Positions 32,882-41,680 of a stretch of 64,000 nt of DNA are shown one piece after another. Positions within the stretch are counted from its first letter, which is position 1, and each line of letters starts with the position of its first letter. The position numbers and the translations under genes are program-made. Location of the stretch: assembly GCF_014195505.1 (NCBI RefSeq), contig NZ_JACIBV010000001.1, positions 4,402,001-4,466,000 of the forward strand, read 5' to 3'. The notes below the pieces were generated by a model that had not been told where the DNA came from, made no database searches, and worked only from the letters and a program-made list of their open reading frames with translations. This stretch comes from Nonomuraea dietziae (GTDB lineage: Bacteria; Actinomycetota; Actinomycetes; Streptosporangiales; Streptosporangiaceae).

Positions 32882-33742
32882 ATGTCAACCCCACCGAACG
32901 AGCCGCCGAAGATCTTCCTTCCCCGCGAGACTCCCCCGCCGGCCTCCTCTCAGCAGCTTCACATCGCCAACCGCAGCGGCAACGTGGTGCGCGCCGTCAC
33001 GGTCCAGCCCACCCCGACCCCGCGCACCGACCCGGGCTTCTACAGGCGCCTGATCAGCGGCCTCAACCCTCTGCGGCAGACCACCAGAGCCGCGATGGCC
33101 ATGTCCGGGCTCGGGATAGCCGCGATCGCGCTGGACGTGGCGGCCACGCTCAACCTGGGCAACCCGTTCCTGTTCTACGACCGCCGCGAACGGTGGAAGG
33201 ACATGGCCGGCCTGCTGGAAGGCAACAGGTCCGACCTGTGGCGTTCCTACTTCGACGACATCTCACCGCATTGGAAGGGGCATGCGGTCGAGATGCTCCA
33301 GCAGTACATCCGGTTCAACGTCAACGGCCTCTACAGCCAACTCGGCAAGATCTCCGGAGAGATGAGCGGCACCATGCAGTCGCAGTTCAAGGAGGTTTCC
33401 GAATACGACCTGTCGGTGTTCGGCCTGTACGCCACCTCGGCGCCCATCCTTCGGACGCTGGCCACCATGAGCCTCCATCCCGTCGGCAGAGTGGCGCTGA
33501 TGACTCAGGTCGGCGTCTTCATGAGCGCGACCGGCAACCTCGTCAAGCAGTTCGCGGACGTCTACTACACCTACGAAGGCGAACTCAACAAGCTGGAGCT
33601 GAAACTCAACGACCTCAGAGGCGCCTTCTACCGAGCCGGCAACCCCGCGATGGGCCCCCGCGATCTCAATATCTCACCCACCATCGGCGACGCCGCCCAG
33701 GTGAAGGAGAACTGGATCCCCGCGGGCAAGGAGAGCCCGTGA
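32882..33742 (+). CDS. WXG100-like helical protein, putative T7SS substrate
   Basis: A 286-residue protein. After a Pro-rich lead-in comes a hydrophobic helix (TTRAAMAMSGLGIAAIALDVAATL), then a WXG-like turn (ISPHWKGHAVEML) between two long helices (SDLWRSYFDDI and QYIRFNVNGLYSQLGKISGEMSGTMQSQF). A second hydrophobic region follows (GRVALMTQVGVFMSATG). The layout resembles larger LXG/WXG100-domain T7SS effectors, but no toxin domain is visible after it. It overlaps the next gene by four bases (GTGA) and probably forms a complex with the two YbaB-like proteins. Confidence 0.55.
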   Translation: MSTPPNEPPKIFLPRETPPPASSQQLHIANRSGNVVRAVTVQPTPTPRTDPGFYRRLISGLNPLRQTTRAAMAMSGLGIAAIALDVAATLNLGNPFLFYDRRERWKDMAGLLEGNRSDLWRSYFDDISPHWKGHAVEMLQQYIRFNVNGLYSQLGKISGEMSGTMQSQFKEVSEYDLSVFGLYATSAPILRTLATMSLHPVGRVALMTQVGVFMSATGNLVKQFADVYYTYEGELNKLELKLNDLRGAFYRAGNPAMGPRDLNISPTIGDAAQVKENWIPAGKESP

Positions 33743-34125
33743 AAGACGCCGAGGCCTTCGCCCAGGGCAAGATCGGCGATCTCGACGGTCTGATGCGCGA
33801 GCTGGACGGATGGGTCGGCTCCCTGACTGCTGCCATGGGCGACCTGGACGAGCAGAGGCTCGAAGGCACCGACCCCACACAGACGGTGCGCGCCGAAGTA
33901 GCGGGCACGGGCCGCCTTCTCGCTCTGTCCATCGAAAGCCAGAAGCTACGCGATCTCGACCACGTCGAGCTCGCTGAAGCCGTCCAGGAGGCGATCGTCG
34001 CCGCCCGGCTCGCCATCGGCGAGCGGCTGACCGATCTCATGCGAGACCTGGCCGGCCCGCAGGTCTCCACGGATGACAGCGACCCCTTGGCCCCCTACAT
34101 CCAGAACGTGCTGAGGGAGGGATGA
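33739..34125 (+). CDS. YbaB/EbfC-like protein
   Basis: A 128-residue protein with the alpha-beta-beta-alpha outline of YbaB-like proteins: an N-terminal helix (AEAFAQGKIGDLDGLMRELDGWVGS), strands TVRAEVAGTGRLLALSIESQKL, then a helix starting VELAEAVQEAIVAARLAIGER. GTG start overlaps the preceding stop. In T7SS loci such proteins occur in pairs; this one sits next to a second of 107 residues. Confidence 0.65.
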   Translation: MKDAEAFAQGKIGDLDGLMRELDGWVGSLTAAMGDLDEQRLEGTDPTQTVRAEVAGTGRLLALSIESQKLRDLDHVELAEAVQEAIVAARLAIGERLTDLMRDLAGPQVSTDDSDPLAPYIQNVLREG

Positions 34126-34128
34126 CCG

Positions 34129-34452
34129 GTGCAGGAGATGGAAGCCGTACAGGCGAAGCTCGACGACCTGATGGCACTGGCGGATCGGGCCGATGACATG
34201 GTTGACCAGTGGAGTATCCGCGAGTTCACCGCCAGCGCCGACGAGGGCCGCATCGTGGCCACCACCGACGCGCTCGGCAGCCTGCTCAAGCTCGACATCA
34301 ACCCACTGAGCAGAAGACGGCTGGACGCCGTGGAACTCGCCGACGCGATCCTGACCGCGGTCGTCGCGGCAGAGGAGGCCGCGGCCACGTCCAAGGACGA
34401 GCTGATGAACGGCTTGAGGGCGGCCCAGCGGGCGATCGAGCGTCGCTACTGA
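34129..34452 (+). CDS. YbaB/EbfC-like protein
   Basis: A 107-residue paralogue of the preceding gene: helix EAVQAKLDDLMALADRADDMVDQ, strands FTASADEGRIVATTDALGSLLKLDINPL and a C-terminal helix VELADAILTAVVAAEEAAATSKDELMNGLRAAQ. It starts with a GTG three bases after the preceding stop and has GAGGGA in front. It ends the four-gene set, followed by a 136-bp spacer to the convergent eccD. Role in secretion is inferred from context. Confidence 0.7.
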   Translation: MQEMEAVQAKLDDLMALADRADDMVDQWSIREFTASADEGRIVATTDALGSLLKLDINPLSRRRLDAVELADAILTAVVAAEEAAATSKDELMNGLRAAQRAIERRY

Positions 34453-34588
34453 CGCCGTGGACGACGACCGGGGCCTGCGTCAGAGCCACCAGGGCAGGCG
34501 CAGGACACCCGGAGATCGTGGGCCCGTCGGTCGGCCGCGGCCACAGCGCGATCGATCGACGGGGCTGGAACGACAACTCTTGATCACA

Positions 34589-35986
34589 TCAGCCTGACAG
34601 GCCGCGCACCCACGCGTAGACGTCGAGGACACCGAGTGCGAGCGGGAACAGCGCCGCGATCAACATGAGGTCCACGATGTCACCGGCGCGGCCCCAGAAC
34701 GGCGAGGGCTTGCCCGTGGGCAGCCACATCCCGAGTCCCGCGGCGACCAACGACACCCACAGCAGGCCTACGCCGACGGCGACGGCGGCGATGTCGCCCC
34801 TGCCGACGCTCAGCGACAGCCCCAGGGCGGCCAGCCCGCCCAGGCCGGCCACGAGCAACCAGATCCGCTGACCGAGCCCGTGGAAGACCCTGGCCCGCAT
34901 GATCAGCGTCACCGCGAGGACCACGACCATGATCCTGGCGGCCCAGCCGCCGTCCAGGACGAGAAGGAAGAGCGCGCAGGCCGCCACCAGGCTCAAGCCG
35001 GCGATCAGACTCGTCACGTAGGACTGCGCCTTGGCGGTGCGCTCCTTGACCTGCGTGGCGTCGAGGTTCTGGTTGTCGCTGCGCAACTCCTCCGCACTCG
35101 TCGGCATGGTGGGCAGTGGAAGCCTGGCCATCCTGAACGCCAGGGTGGGGAACAGAGGGGTGAAGGCCAGCAGCACGGTGGCCGCTACCGCCGCCACGCC
35201 CGCGGCGGGGATGCCCCAGATCATGACGACCGCCGCTCCGATCGCGCCGGTGACCGAGGCGATGGCCGTACCGAGGAATCCAGGCAGGCCGTCGGAGGTC
35301 AGCGTGCCGCCGAACGCGGCCACCAGCGCCGTGCAGGCGAAGGCTGCGAGCAGGTTCGGCGCGGCGAAGCCCGCGCCTCCCGGCGCGAGCAGGCCCGCGA
35401 GGAACCCGTACGGCAGCGCGGCCCACCCGATCGGCGCGCCCACCGCCGAATCGCCGATCGCCCTCGACATGACCGCGCCCGTCACCACCAGCAGCAGCGC
35501 GAACACGCCCGCCACGATCGCCCTGATCGTCCACGGCGGCCCCGCGAGAAACAGCGCGAGCGCGCCCCCGACGAGCAGCGCGCACGCGGACGCGGTGCCC
35601 GCCAGGCGCGTGTGGTCGGGTGTCCACTTGCCCGAGCCGTCCCTGACGCCACCCGCCACCACGTCGGCCACGTCGTCGTAGAGCGCGGTGGGCAGCACCG
35701 CCTCCCGCGGTCTCAGATAGAGCACCTCGCCGTCGAGTACGCCCAGCGCGCCGAGGCTCTGACCGATGTCGAGTGGGGGGCCGCCAAGGCGCTGCAGCAT
35801 CCAGCCCGAGGACGCCGCGGCGTCGCCGCCCACTTCGTCCATCGCGCGAAGCAGACCGGGCAGGACGTGCGGCAGCGGGATGTCCGCGGGCAACGCGAGA
35901 TCGGCTCGTCTGCGCGGTCCCACGATTGTGACGTGGCACAGGGCCGGGATCGGAGCGGGCATCTGCGCGAGAGCGCCCTGCTGCAT
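34589..35986 (-). CDS. eccD: T7SS membrane component EccD
   Basis: A 465-residue protein with an N-terminal ubiquitin-like domain (CHVTIVGPRRRADLALPADIPLPHVLPGLLRAM), a cytoplasmic linker and about eleven membrane helices. EccD is the most hydrophobic member of the T7SS membrane complex. I start at the ATG at 35984-35986 because the conserved ubiquitin-like part follows directly; ORF codons further upstream cross the eccC promoter. It is divergent from eccC with a 95-bp spacer. Confidence 0.92.
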   Translation of the reverse strand: MQQGALAQMPAPIPALCHVTIVGPRRRADLALPADIPLPHVLPGLLRAMDEVGGDAAASSGWMLQRLGGPPLDIGQSLGALGVLDGEVLYLRPREAVLPTALYDDVADVVAGGVRDGSGKWTPDHTRLAGTASACALLVGGALALFLAGPPWTIRAIVAGVFALLLVVTGAVMSRAIGDSAVGAPIGWAALPYGFLAGLLAPGGAGFAAPNLLAAFACTALVAAFGGTLTSDGLPGFLGTAIASVTGAIGAAVVMIWGIPAAGVAAVAATVLLAFTPLFPTLAFRMARLPLPTMPTSAEELRSDNQNLDATQVKERTAKAQSYVTSLIAGLSLVAACALFLLVLDGGWAARIMVVVLAVTLIMRARVFHGLGQRIWLLVAGLGGLAALGLSLSVGRGDIAAVAVGVGLLWVSLVAAGLGMWLPTGKPSPFWGRAGDIVDLMLIAALFPLALGVLDVYAWVRGLSG

Positions 35987-36081
35987 CGGGCCTTGAGGGG
36001 ATGGTCCATGAGCAAGCGACTTCACAGAATGAACATATCGGGCAAGCGGAACGACCCGCATTGATGGTAAGAAATTGCCGT

Positions 36082-39000
36082 GTGAGCATCGTCATTGTGC
36101 GACGGCCCGAACGCCGTGCCAGTCCCAAGCCACCGCGTGGCGAGGTTCTGCTGGAATCTCCACCCGAGATCCCCGAGGTCCAGGGCCAGGGCTTCATGAT
36201 GATCCTGACCTATCTGCCGATGATCGCAGGTGGCGCGGCGATGGGGCTGATGTTCACGGCGGGAGGCCACTCCAGCCCGCTCATGTACGTCGCCAGCGGC
36301 CTGTTCGCCTTCTCCATGATGGGCATGACCATCGGCCAGCTCGGCAGGCAGTCGGGCGAGCGCAAGCAACGGCTCAACGGCCTGCGCCGCGACTACTTCC
36401 GTTACCTGTCGCAGGTGCGCAGGAAGGCCCGCAGGGCGGCCAAGCAGCAGCGGGAGGCCCTGGAGTGGAGCGGCCCCGCACCCGACTCGCTCTGGTGGAT
36501 CGCGATGGGCCCGCGCCTGTGGGAGCGTAGGCAGCGCGACCCCGACTTCGGCACCGTACGTCTCGGCACCGGTGTCCAGAAGCTGGCCATCCAGCTCGTC
36601 CCACCGGACTCCAAGCCCGTCGAGGACCTCGACGCGCTGACGGCCGGCGCGCTGCGCAGGTTCGTCAGGGCGCACGCGACGGTGTCCGAGCTGCCCGTCT
36701 CCGTGGCGCTCGGCTCCTTCGCCCGCATCAAGCTGTCGGGTGACCGCCAGGCGGTCCGTGACCTGGTCAGAGCGATGATCGCGCAGATGGTCGTCTTCCA
36801 CTCGCCCGACGACCTGCGCATCATGATCTGTGCCGGCAAGGAGTCGATGCCGCACTGGGACTGGGTCAAGTGGCTGCCCCATGCTCTGCATCCCGAGCAG
36901 TCGGACCTGGCGGGCCAGGTGCGGCTGATGGCGGACAACCTCGCCGAGCTCGACCGGCTGGTCGGCGGTGACCTGAAGGAGCGGGCCAGGTTCAAGCCTG
37001 GCGCGCCCGCGGACGCGCTGCCGTACCACGTGGTGGTCGTGGACGGCGGGTACGTCCCGCACGACTCCCAGCTCGGCATGGACGCCATCCAGGGCGTGAC
37101 CGTGATCGACCTGTCCGACGCCGCGGGAGTGGTGGAGGAGAAGGCGATGCTACGGCTGGACATCCAGCGCGACGCCTTCCACATGATCAAGCTCGACCAC
37201 ACCGGCAAGGCGACCAACACCCGGCTCGGCGACCCCGACGCGCTCGACTACCTGAGGAGCGAGGGCCTGGCCAGGCAACTGGCACCTCTCAGGCTGTCGT
37301 CCGCCGCCTCGGGCGGCGAGGCGCAGGACGTCCTCTCGATCAACACCACGCTCACCGACCTGCTCGGCGTGGGCGACCCGACCAGGCTCGACACCGAGCA
37401 GACGTGGCGGCCCCGCGCGGGCCGTAACAGGCTGCGGGTGCCGATCGGGCTGGGCGCCGACGGCCGCATGGTCGAGCTCGACATCAAGGAGTCCGCGCAG
37501 GGCGGCATGGGTCCGCACGGCCTGGTCATCGGCGCCACGGGGTCAGGCAAGAGCGAGCTGCTGCGCACGCTGGTGCTCGGCCTCGCTGTCACGCACTCCT
37601 CGGAGATCCTCAACTTCGTCCTGGTCGACTTCAAGGGTGGCGCGACCTTCCTCGGCCTCGAGTCGCTCTCGCACGTCTCCGCGGTCATCACCAACCTCGA
37701 AGACGAGCTGCCGCTGGTCGACCGCATGCACGACGCCCTGCACGGCGAGATGGTCCGCCGCCAGGAGCTGTTGCGCTCGGCGGGGAACTACGCCTCGCTA
37801 CGCGACTACGAGCGGGCCAGGGAGCAGGGCGCGGACCTGGCGCCGCTGCCCACGCTCTTCGTCGTGCTCGACGAGTTCAGCGAGCTGCTGTCGGCCAAGC
37901 CCGAGTTCATCGACCTGTTCGTGATGATCGGAAGGCTTGGCCGTTCGCTCGGAGTCCACCTGTTGCTCGCCTCGCAGCGTTTGGAGGAGGGGCGGCTGCG
38001 CGGCCTGGACACCCATCTGTCCTACCGGATCGGCCTGCGCACCTTCTCCGCCATGGAGAGCAGGGTCGTGCTGGGCGTCGCCGACGCCTACGAGCTGCCG
38101 TCCGCGCCCGGCAACGGTTATCTCAAGTTCGACACCACCGGCATGACGCGGTTCAAGGCCGCCTACGTCTCGGGCCCCTACACCGCTGACCCCTACCAGG
38201 CGGCCACCTCCTCGGGCGGTGGCCCCGTCCGCGAGGTCGTGGAGTACAGCCCCGCCTTCGTCCCCATCCCCGTGGTGGAGAAGCCGTCGAAGGAGCTGGA
38301 GCCGTCGGAGGACAAGACGTCGCAGACCAGCCTGCTCGACATCATGGTGGACCGGCTGCGCGATCGCGGCCCCGCCGCCCACCGCATCTGGCTGCCGCCG
38401 CTCGGCCAGCCGCCGACGTTGGCGCAGCTGCTGCCGCCGCTGTCGGTCACGCCCGATCTTGGCCTGACGACCACCGGCTGGGCGGGGCGCGGCAGGCTCC
38501 ACTCCGTCATCGGCATCATCGACAAGCCCTTCGAGCAGCGGCGCGACCCGTTCTGGCTGGACCTGTCCGGCTCGTCGGGACACGTCGGCGTGGCAGGCGG
38601 CACGCAGAGCGGCAAGAGCACGGTGCTCCGCACGATGATCGCCAGCATGGCACTCACCCACACCCCGCGCGAGGTGCAGTTCTACTGCCTCGACTTCGGT
38701 GGAGGGGCACTCGCGAGCCTCGACGGGCTCCCGCACGTGGGCGGCGTCGCCAGCCGCCTGGACGCCGACAGGGTCCGCCGTACGGTCGCCGAGATCGCCT
38801 CCCTGCTCCAACAGCGGGAGCGGATGTTCGGCGACAACGGCATCGACTCGATCGCCTCCTACCGCAGGATGATGGCCGAGGGCGAGATCGAGGGCGACGG
38901 CTGGGGCGACGTGTTCCTCATCGTGGACGGCTGGCTGACCGTCAGGCAGGAGTTCGAATCGCTGGAGCCGACGATCACCGACCTGGCCGCGCGGGGCCTC

Positions 39001-40053
39001 GGTTATGGCATCCACATCGTGGCCGCCACCAACAAGTGGTCGGAGTTCAGGCCCGGCATCCGCGACCTGTTCGGCACCAGGATCGAGCTCAAGCTGGGCG
39101 ACGCCTACGAGTCGGAGATCAACCGCAAGTCGGCGCTCGCCGTACCGGAGGGGGCTCCCGGACGCGGCCTCACCAAGGAAGGCATGCACTTCCTGTCCGC
39201 GCTGCCCAGACTCGACGGCGTGCAGAACGCCGAGGACGTCTCGGTGGGCCTGCGCGCGCTCGTGCAGGCGGTCAGGGAGGCGTGGCAGGGCCCTCCTGCG
39301 CCCGAGGTGCGGCTGCTCCCCTCGGTGCTGCCCGCCGAGCTGCTGCCCGGCCCCGACGAGACGGGACGGAAGGTCATCCCGGTCGGCATCGACGAGGCCA
39401 CGCTCGCGCCCGTGCTGCTCGACCTGGAGTCCGACCCGCACTTCATCGTCGTCGGCGACACGGAGAGCGGCAAGTCGAATCTCCTGCGCCTCATCGCCGA
39501 GAGCGTGGTGGCCCGGCAGACTCCGCGCGAGGCGATGATGATCGTGATCGACTACCGCAGGTCGCTGCTCGACTCGGCGGCCACCGAGCACAGAATCGGC
39601 TACGCGGCGTCGAGCACCGCCGCCGCGGAGCTGATCAACGACGCCCGCCAGGCGCTGCTGAAGCGCCTGCCACCCGCCAACCTGACATCCGAGCAACTGC
39701 GATCGCGCAGCTGGTGGCAGGGGTCCGACCTCTACATCGTGGTCGACGACTACGATCTGGTCGCCACCTCGAACAACCCCCTCGCGCCACTGGCCGACCT
39801 ACTCCCGCAGGCCCGCGACATCGGCCTGCACCTGATCATGTCCCGACAGATGGGCGGCGTCGGCAGAGCGATGTTCGACCCGATCATCACCAAGATCAAG
39901 GACATGGCCAGCCCGGCGTTGGTCATGTCGGGCAACAGAGACGAGGGCTATGTCTTCGGAAACATCCGCCCGCAGCCGCTGCCGGTCGGCCGAGGCTTCT
40001 ACGTCGACAGGAAGGCGGGCGCGCGACTGACGCAGACCGCCTACCTGCCATGA
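36082..40053 (+). CDS. eccC: T7SS ATPase EccC (three FtsK/SpoIIIE domains)
   Basis: A 1323-residue EccC. It starts VSIVIVRRPERRASPKPPRGEVLLESPPEIPE, the family opening, and has two membrane helices (FMMILTYLPMIAGGAAMGLMF, LMYVASGLFAFSMMGMTIG). All three ATPase domains have complete Walker A motifs: GATGSGKS 484-491, GGTQSGKS 839-846, GDTESGKS 1125-1132. Walker B of domain 1 is LFVVLDEF. EccC recognises Esx substrates and drives export. GTG start at 36082 fits family length better than the upstream ATG at 36064. Having this canonical enzyme and the EssC-like ATPase in one island is notable. Confidence 0.95.
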   Translation: MSIVIVRRPERRASPKPPRGEVLLESPPEIPEVQGQGFMMILTYLPMIAGGAAMGLMFTAGGHSSPLMYVASGLFAFSMMGMTIGQLGRQSGERKQRLNGLRRDYFRYLSQVRRKARRAAKQQREALEWSGPAPDSLWWIAMGPRLWERRQRDPDFGTVRLGTGVQKLAIQLVPPDSKPVEDLDALTAGALRRFVRAHATVSELPVSVALGSFARIKLSGDRQAVRDLVRAMIAQMVVFHSPDDLRIMICAGKESMPHWDWVKWLPHALHPEQSDLAGQVRLMADNLAELDRLVGGDLKERARFKPGAPADALPYHVVVVDGGYVPHDSQLGMDAIQGVTVIDLSDAAGVVEEKAMLRLDIQRDAFHMIKLDHTGKATNTRLGDPDALDYLRSEGLARQLAPLRLSSAASGGEAQDVLSINTTLTDLLGVGDPTRLDTEQTWRPRAGRNRLRVPIGLGADGRMVELDIKESAQGGMGPHGLVIGATGSGKSELLRTLVLGLAVTHSSEILNFVLVDFKGGATFLGLESLSHVSAVITNLEDELPLVDRMHDALHGEMVRRQELLRSAGNYASLRDYERAREQGADLAPLPTLFVVLDEFSELLSAKPEFIDLFVMIGRLGRSLGVHLLLASQRLEEGRLRGLDTHLSYRIGLRTFSAMESRVVLGVADAYELPSAPGNGYLKFDTTGMTRFKAAYVSGPYTADPYQAATSSGGGPVREVVEYSPAFVPIPVVEKPSKELEPSEDKTSQTSLLDIMVDRLRDRGPAAHRIWLPPLGQPPTLAQLLPPLSVTPDLGLTTTGWAGRGRLHSVIGIIDKPFEQRRDPFWLDLSGSSGHVGVAGGTQSGKSTVLRTMIASMALTHTPREVQFYCLDFGGGALASLDGLPHVGGVASRLDADRVRRTVAEIASLLQQRERMFGDNGIDSIASYRRMMAEGEIEGDGWGDVFLIVDGWLTVRQEFESLEPTITDLAARGLGYGIHIVAATNKWSEFRPGIRDLFGTRIELKLGDAYESEINRKSALAVPEGAPGRGLTKEGMHFLSALPRLDGVQNAEDVSVGLRALVQAVREAWQGPPAPEVRLLPSVLPAELLPGPDETGRKVIPVGIDEATLAPVLLDLESDPHFIVVGDTESGKSNLLRLIAESVVARQTPREAMMIVIDYRRSLLDSAATEHRIGYAASSTAAAELINDARQALLKRLPPANLTSEQLRSRSWWQGSDLYIVVDDYDLVATSNNPLAPLADLLPQARDIGLHLIMSRQMGGVGRAMFDPIITKIKDMASPALVMSGNRDEGYVFGNIRPQPLPVGRGFYVDRKAGARLTQTAYLP

Positions 40054-40232
40054 TCGCGAGCCGGCGGGGCGGTGAACGTGTGCGCACGTCGCCGTCCTGC
40101 CTGGCCCGCTCCTCGACCAGCTGCTCGGGTAGGGCGGGAGACGGCTCGTCGACCCGTCACCGCAAGCGCGACAAACTACCTGGCCGCTATGCTCGATCTT
40201 GTCCGTTTGAGCATCTCCGGGAGGCGTGGCCG

Positions 40233-40538
40233 GTGGCTGGTCTTGATGTCCACTTCCAAGCACTGGACGAGTGCGCGAGGGCGGCGAAGAACGCGAGCAA
40301 GGCGCTCGTGCCCGGCGACATGATGTCGCCCAGGAAGCTGCCACCGCTGCCGGGCAAACTGACCGACTCCACCGTCTTCGGCAGGCTCGACAACTCCCAG
40401 AGCCTGGCGATCGACATCGACAAGATCTGGCGTGATGTCCTCGGGACGGATCTCGGGCTGGCCAGAAGCAAACTGGGAGGCGTCGAGCGAGCGCTCGACA
40501 AGGTCGAGACGAACATCCGCGCGGCGGACAAGCCGTGA
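40233..40538 (+). CDS. Small T7SS-associated protein, WXG100-like
   Basis: A 101-residue protein with a helical character (LDVHFQALDECARAAKNASKALV and IDIDKIWRDVLGTDLGLARSKLGGVERALDKVETNIRAADKP). It has the helix-turn-helix outline and size of Esx proteins but lacks a clear WXG. GTG start with GGGAGG before it. It overlaps the following transglycosylase gene by four bases (GTGA), so the two products likely act together. No named family assigned. Confidence 0.6.
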   Translation: MAGLDVHFQALDECARAAKNASKALVPGDMMSPRKLPPLPGKLTDSTVFGRLDNSQSLAIDIDKIWRDVLGTDLGLARSKLGGVERALDKVETNIRAADKP

Positions 40539-41680
40539 GCGGCGCGACGCCGGGCGTCGACAAGCTGGACGCGCTCATCCACAAGGTGAACTGCGATCCG
40601 GCGGCCATCCGCACGATGGCCCAACAGTGGCGCGCGATCGCGAGCGAGGTCCTCGATGAGACGGGCAAGCTCGGCAAGGCCGTCACCGAGGTGGACAGGA
40701 CCTGGCACGGCGACTCGGCCAACTCCTTCCAGAGCTACATGCAGAACTACGGCAAGGCGGGTGACGGCCTGCATGACGCGTTGGCGGGCTGCGCGAACGC
40801 GGTGGAGACGCTGGCGGGGACCCTGGAAACCGCCGAAGGCAAGGTCAGGTGGATCCGCGAAGACCTCATCACGCGGGCGGGACGGTATCGGGATGAGTGG
40901 GCCAAGCTGAACCCCGACGACCCGCAAGGAGTCAACAAGGGACTGGAGGAGATGGGCAAGAAGGCCGTCTCCGACGCCGAGGGCTGGGTCTCCAAGGCGA
41001 ACACCGCTCTCAGCGAGGCCAAGACGGCCCTCACAGACGCGCTGAAGCTGAGGACGGTCACATACGAGAGCATCGGAGATCCTCTCCTGCGTGATTTCGT
41101 TCCCACCGACAACCGCACCACGTTGCAGTGGCGGCCCACAGATCTCACCAGGTCCACCGAGTTGGCCGGGGCGAATCCGACCGGCGGGGGCGGCGGTGGA
41201 GGAGCGGGGCACGGCGCAAGCGGAGGCTACGGCGGAGGCGGAGGCGTCTCCTCAGCGGGTGACGTGCCCGCCCCCCGCGCCCAGGTGGTCGAGTGGATCA
41301 AGGAAGCGCTGAAGGTCATCAGATCGCCGGAGATGGCCGGGGTCATGCGCTCGCGCGGCATCGACGTGAGCGACCTCGACCCCAACGATCCCAAGGACAT
41401 CGAGCGGATCTGGACGATCATCCATCACGAGTCAGGCGGCAACCCCAGCGCGATCAACAACTGGGACATCAACGCCAAGAACGGCGTGCCGTCACAGGGG
41501 CTCATGCAGACGATCCCGCCCACCTTCAACACCCACAGCCTGCCGGGGCACAAGCAGATCCTCGAGCCGGTCGACAACATCATCGCCGGCGTGCTCTACA
41601 CCTACAAGAGATACGGTGACCTGGCACATCACCCAGGCATCGCCTCCCTGGAGCGCGGCGGCGGATACCGGCCCTACTAG
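40535..41680 (+). CDS. WXG100 domain fused to a lytic transglycosylase (SLT-type)
   Basis: A 381-residue protein. Residues about 1-110 are a WXG100-type helical hairpin with W57-H-G59 (DRTWHGDSANSFQSYMQ). A Gly-rich linker runs 215-240. Residues 255-381 are a soluble lytic transglycosylase domain with catalytic Glu E299 (IIHHESGGNPSAINNWD) and GVPSQGLMQTIPPTF. It would be exported by the T7SS and cut peptidoglycan to clear a path through the wall, or serve as an effector. It overlaps 40233 by GTGA and its TAG shares CTAG (41677-41680) with the next convergent gene. Confidence 0.85.
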   Translation: MSGATPGVDKLDALIHKVNCDPAAIRTMAQQWRAIASEVLDETGKLGKAVTEVDRTWHGDSANSFQSYMQNYGKAGDGLHDALAGCANAVETLAGTLETAEGKVRWIREDLITRAGRYRDEWAKLNPDDPQGVNKGLEEMGKKAVSDAEGWVSKANTALSEAKTALTDALKLRTVTYESIGDPLLRDFVPTDNRTTLQWRPTDLTRSTELAGANPTGGGGGGGAGHGASGGYGGGGGVSSAGDVPAPRAQVVEWIKEALKVIRSPEMAGVMRSRGIDVSDLDPNDPKDIERIWTIIHHESGGNPSAINNWDINAKNGVPSQGLMQTIPPTFNTHSLPGHKQILEPVDNIIAGVLYTYKRYGDLAHHPGIASLERGGGYRPY

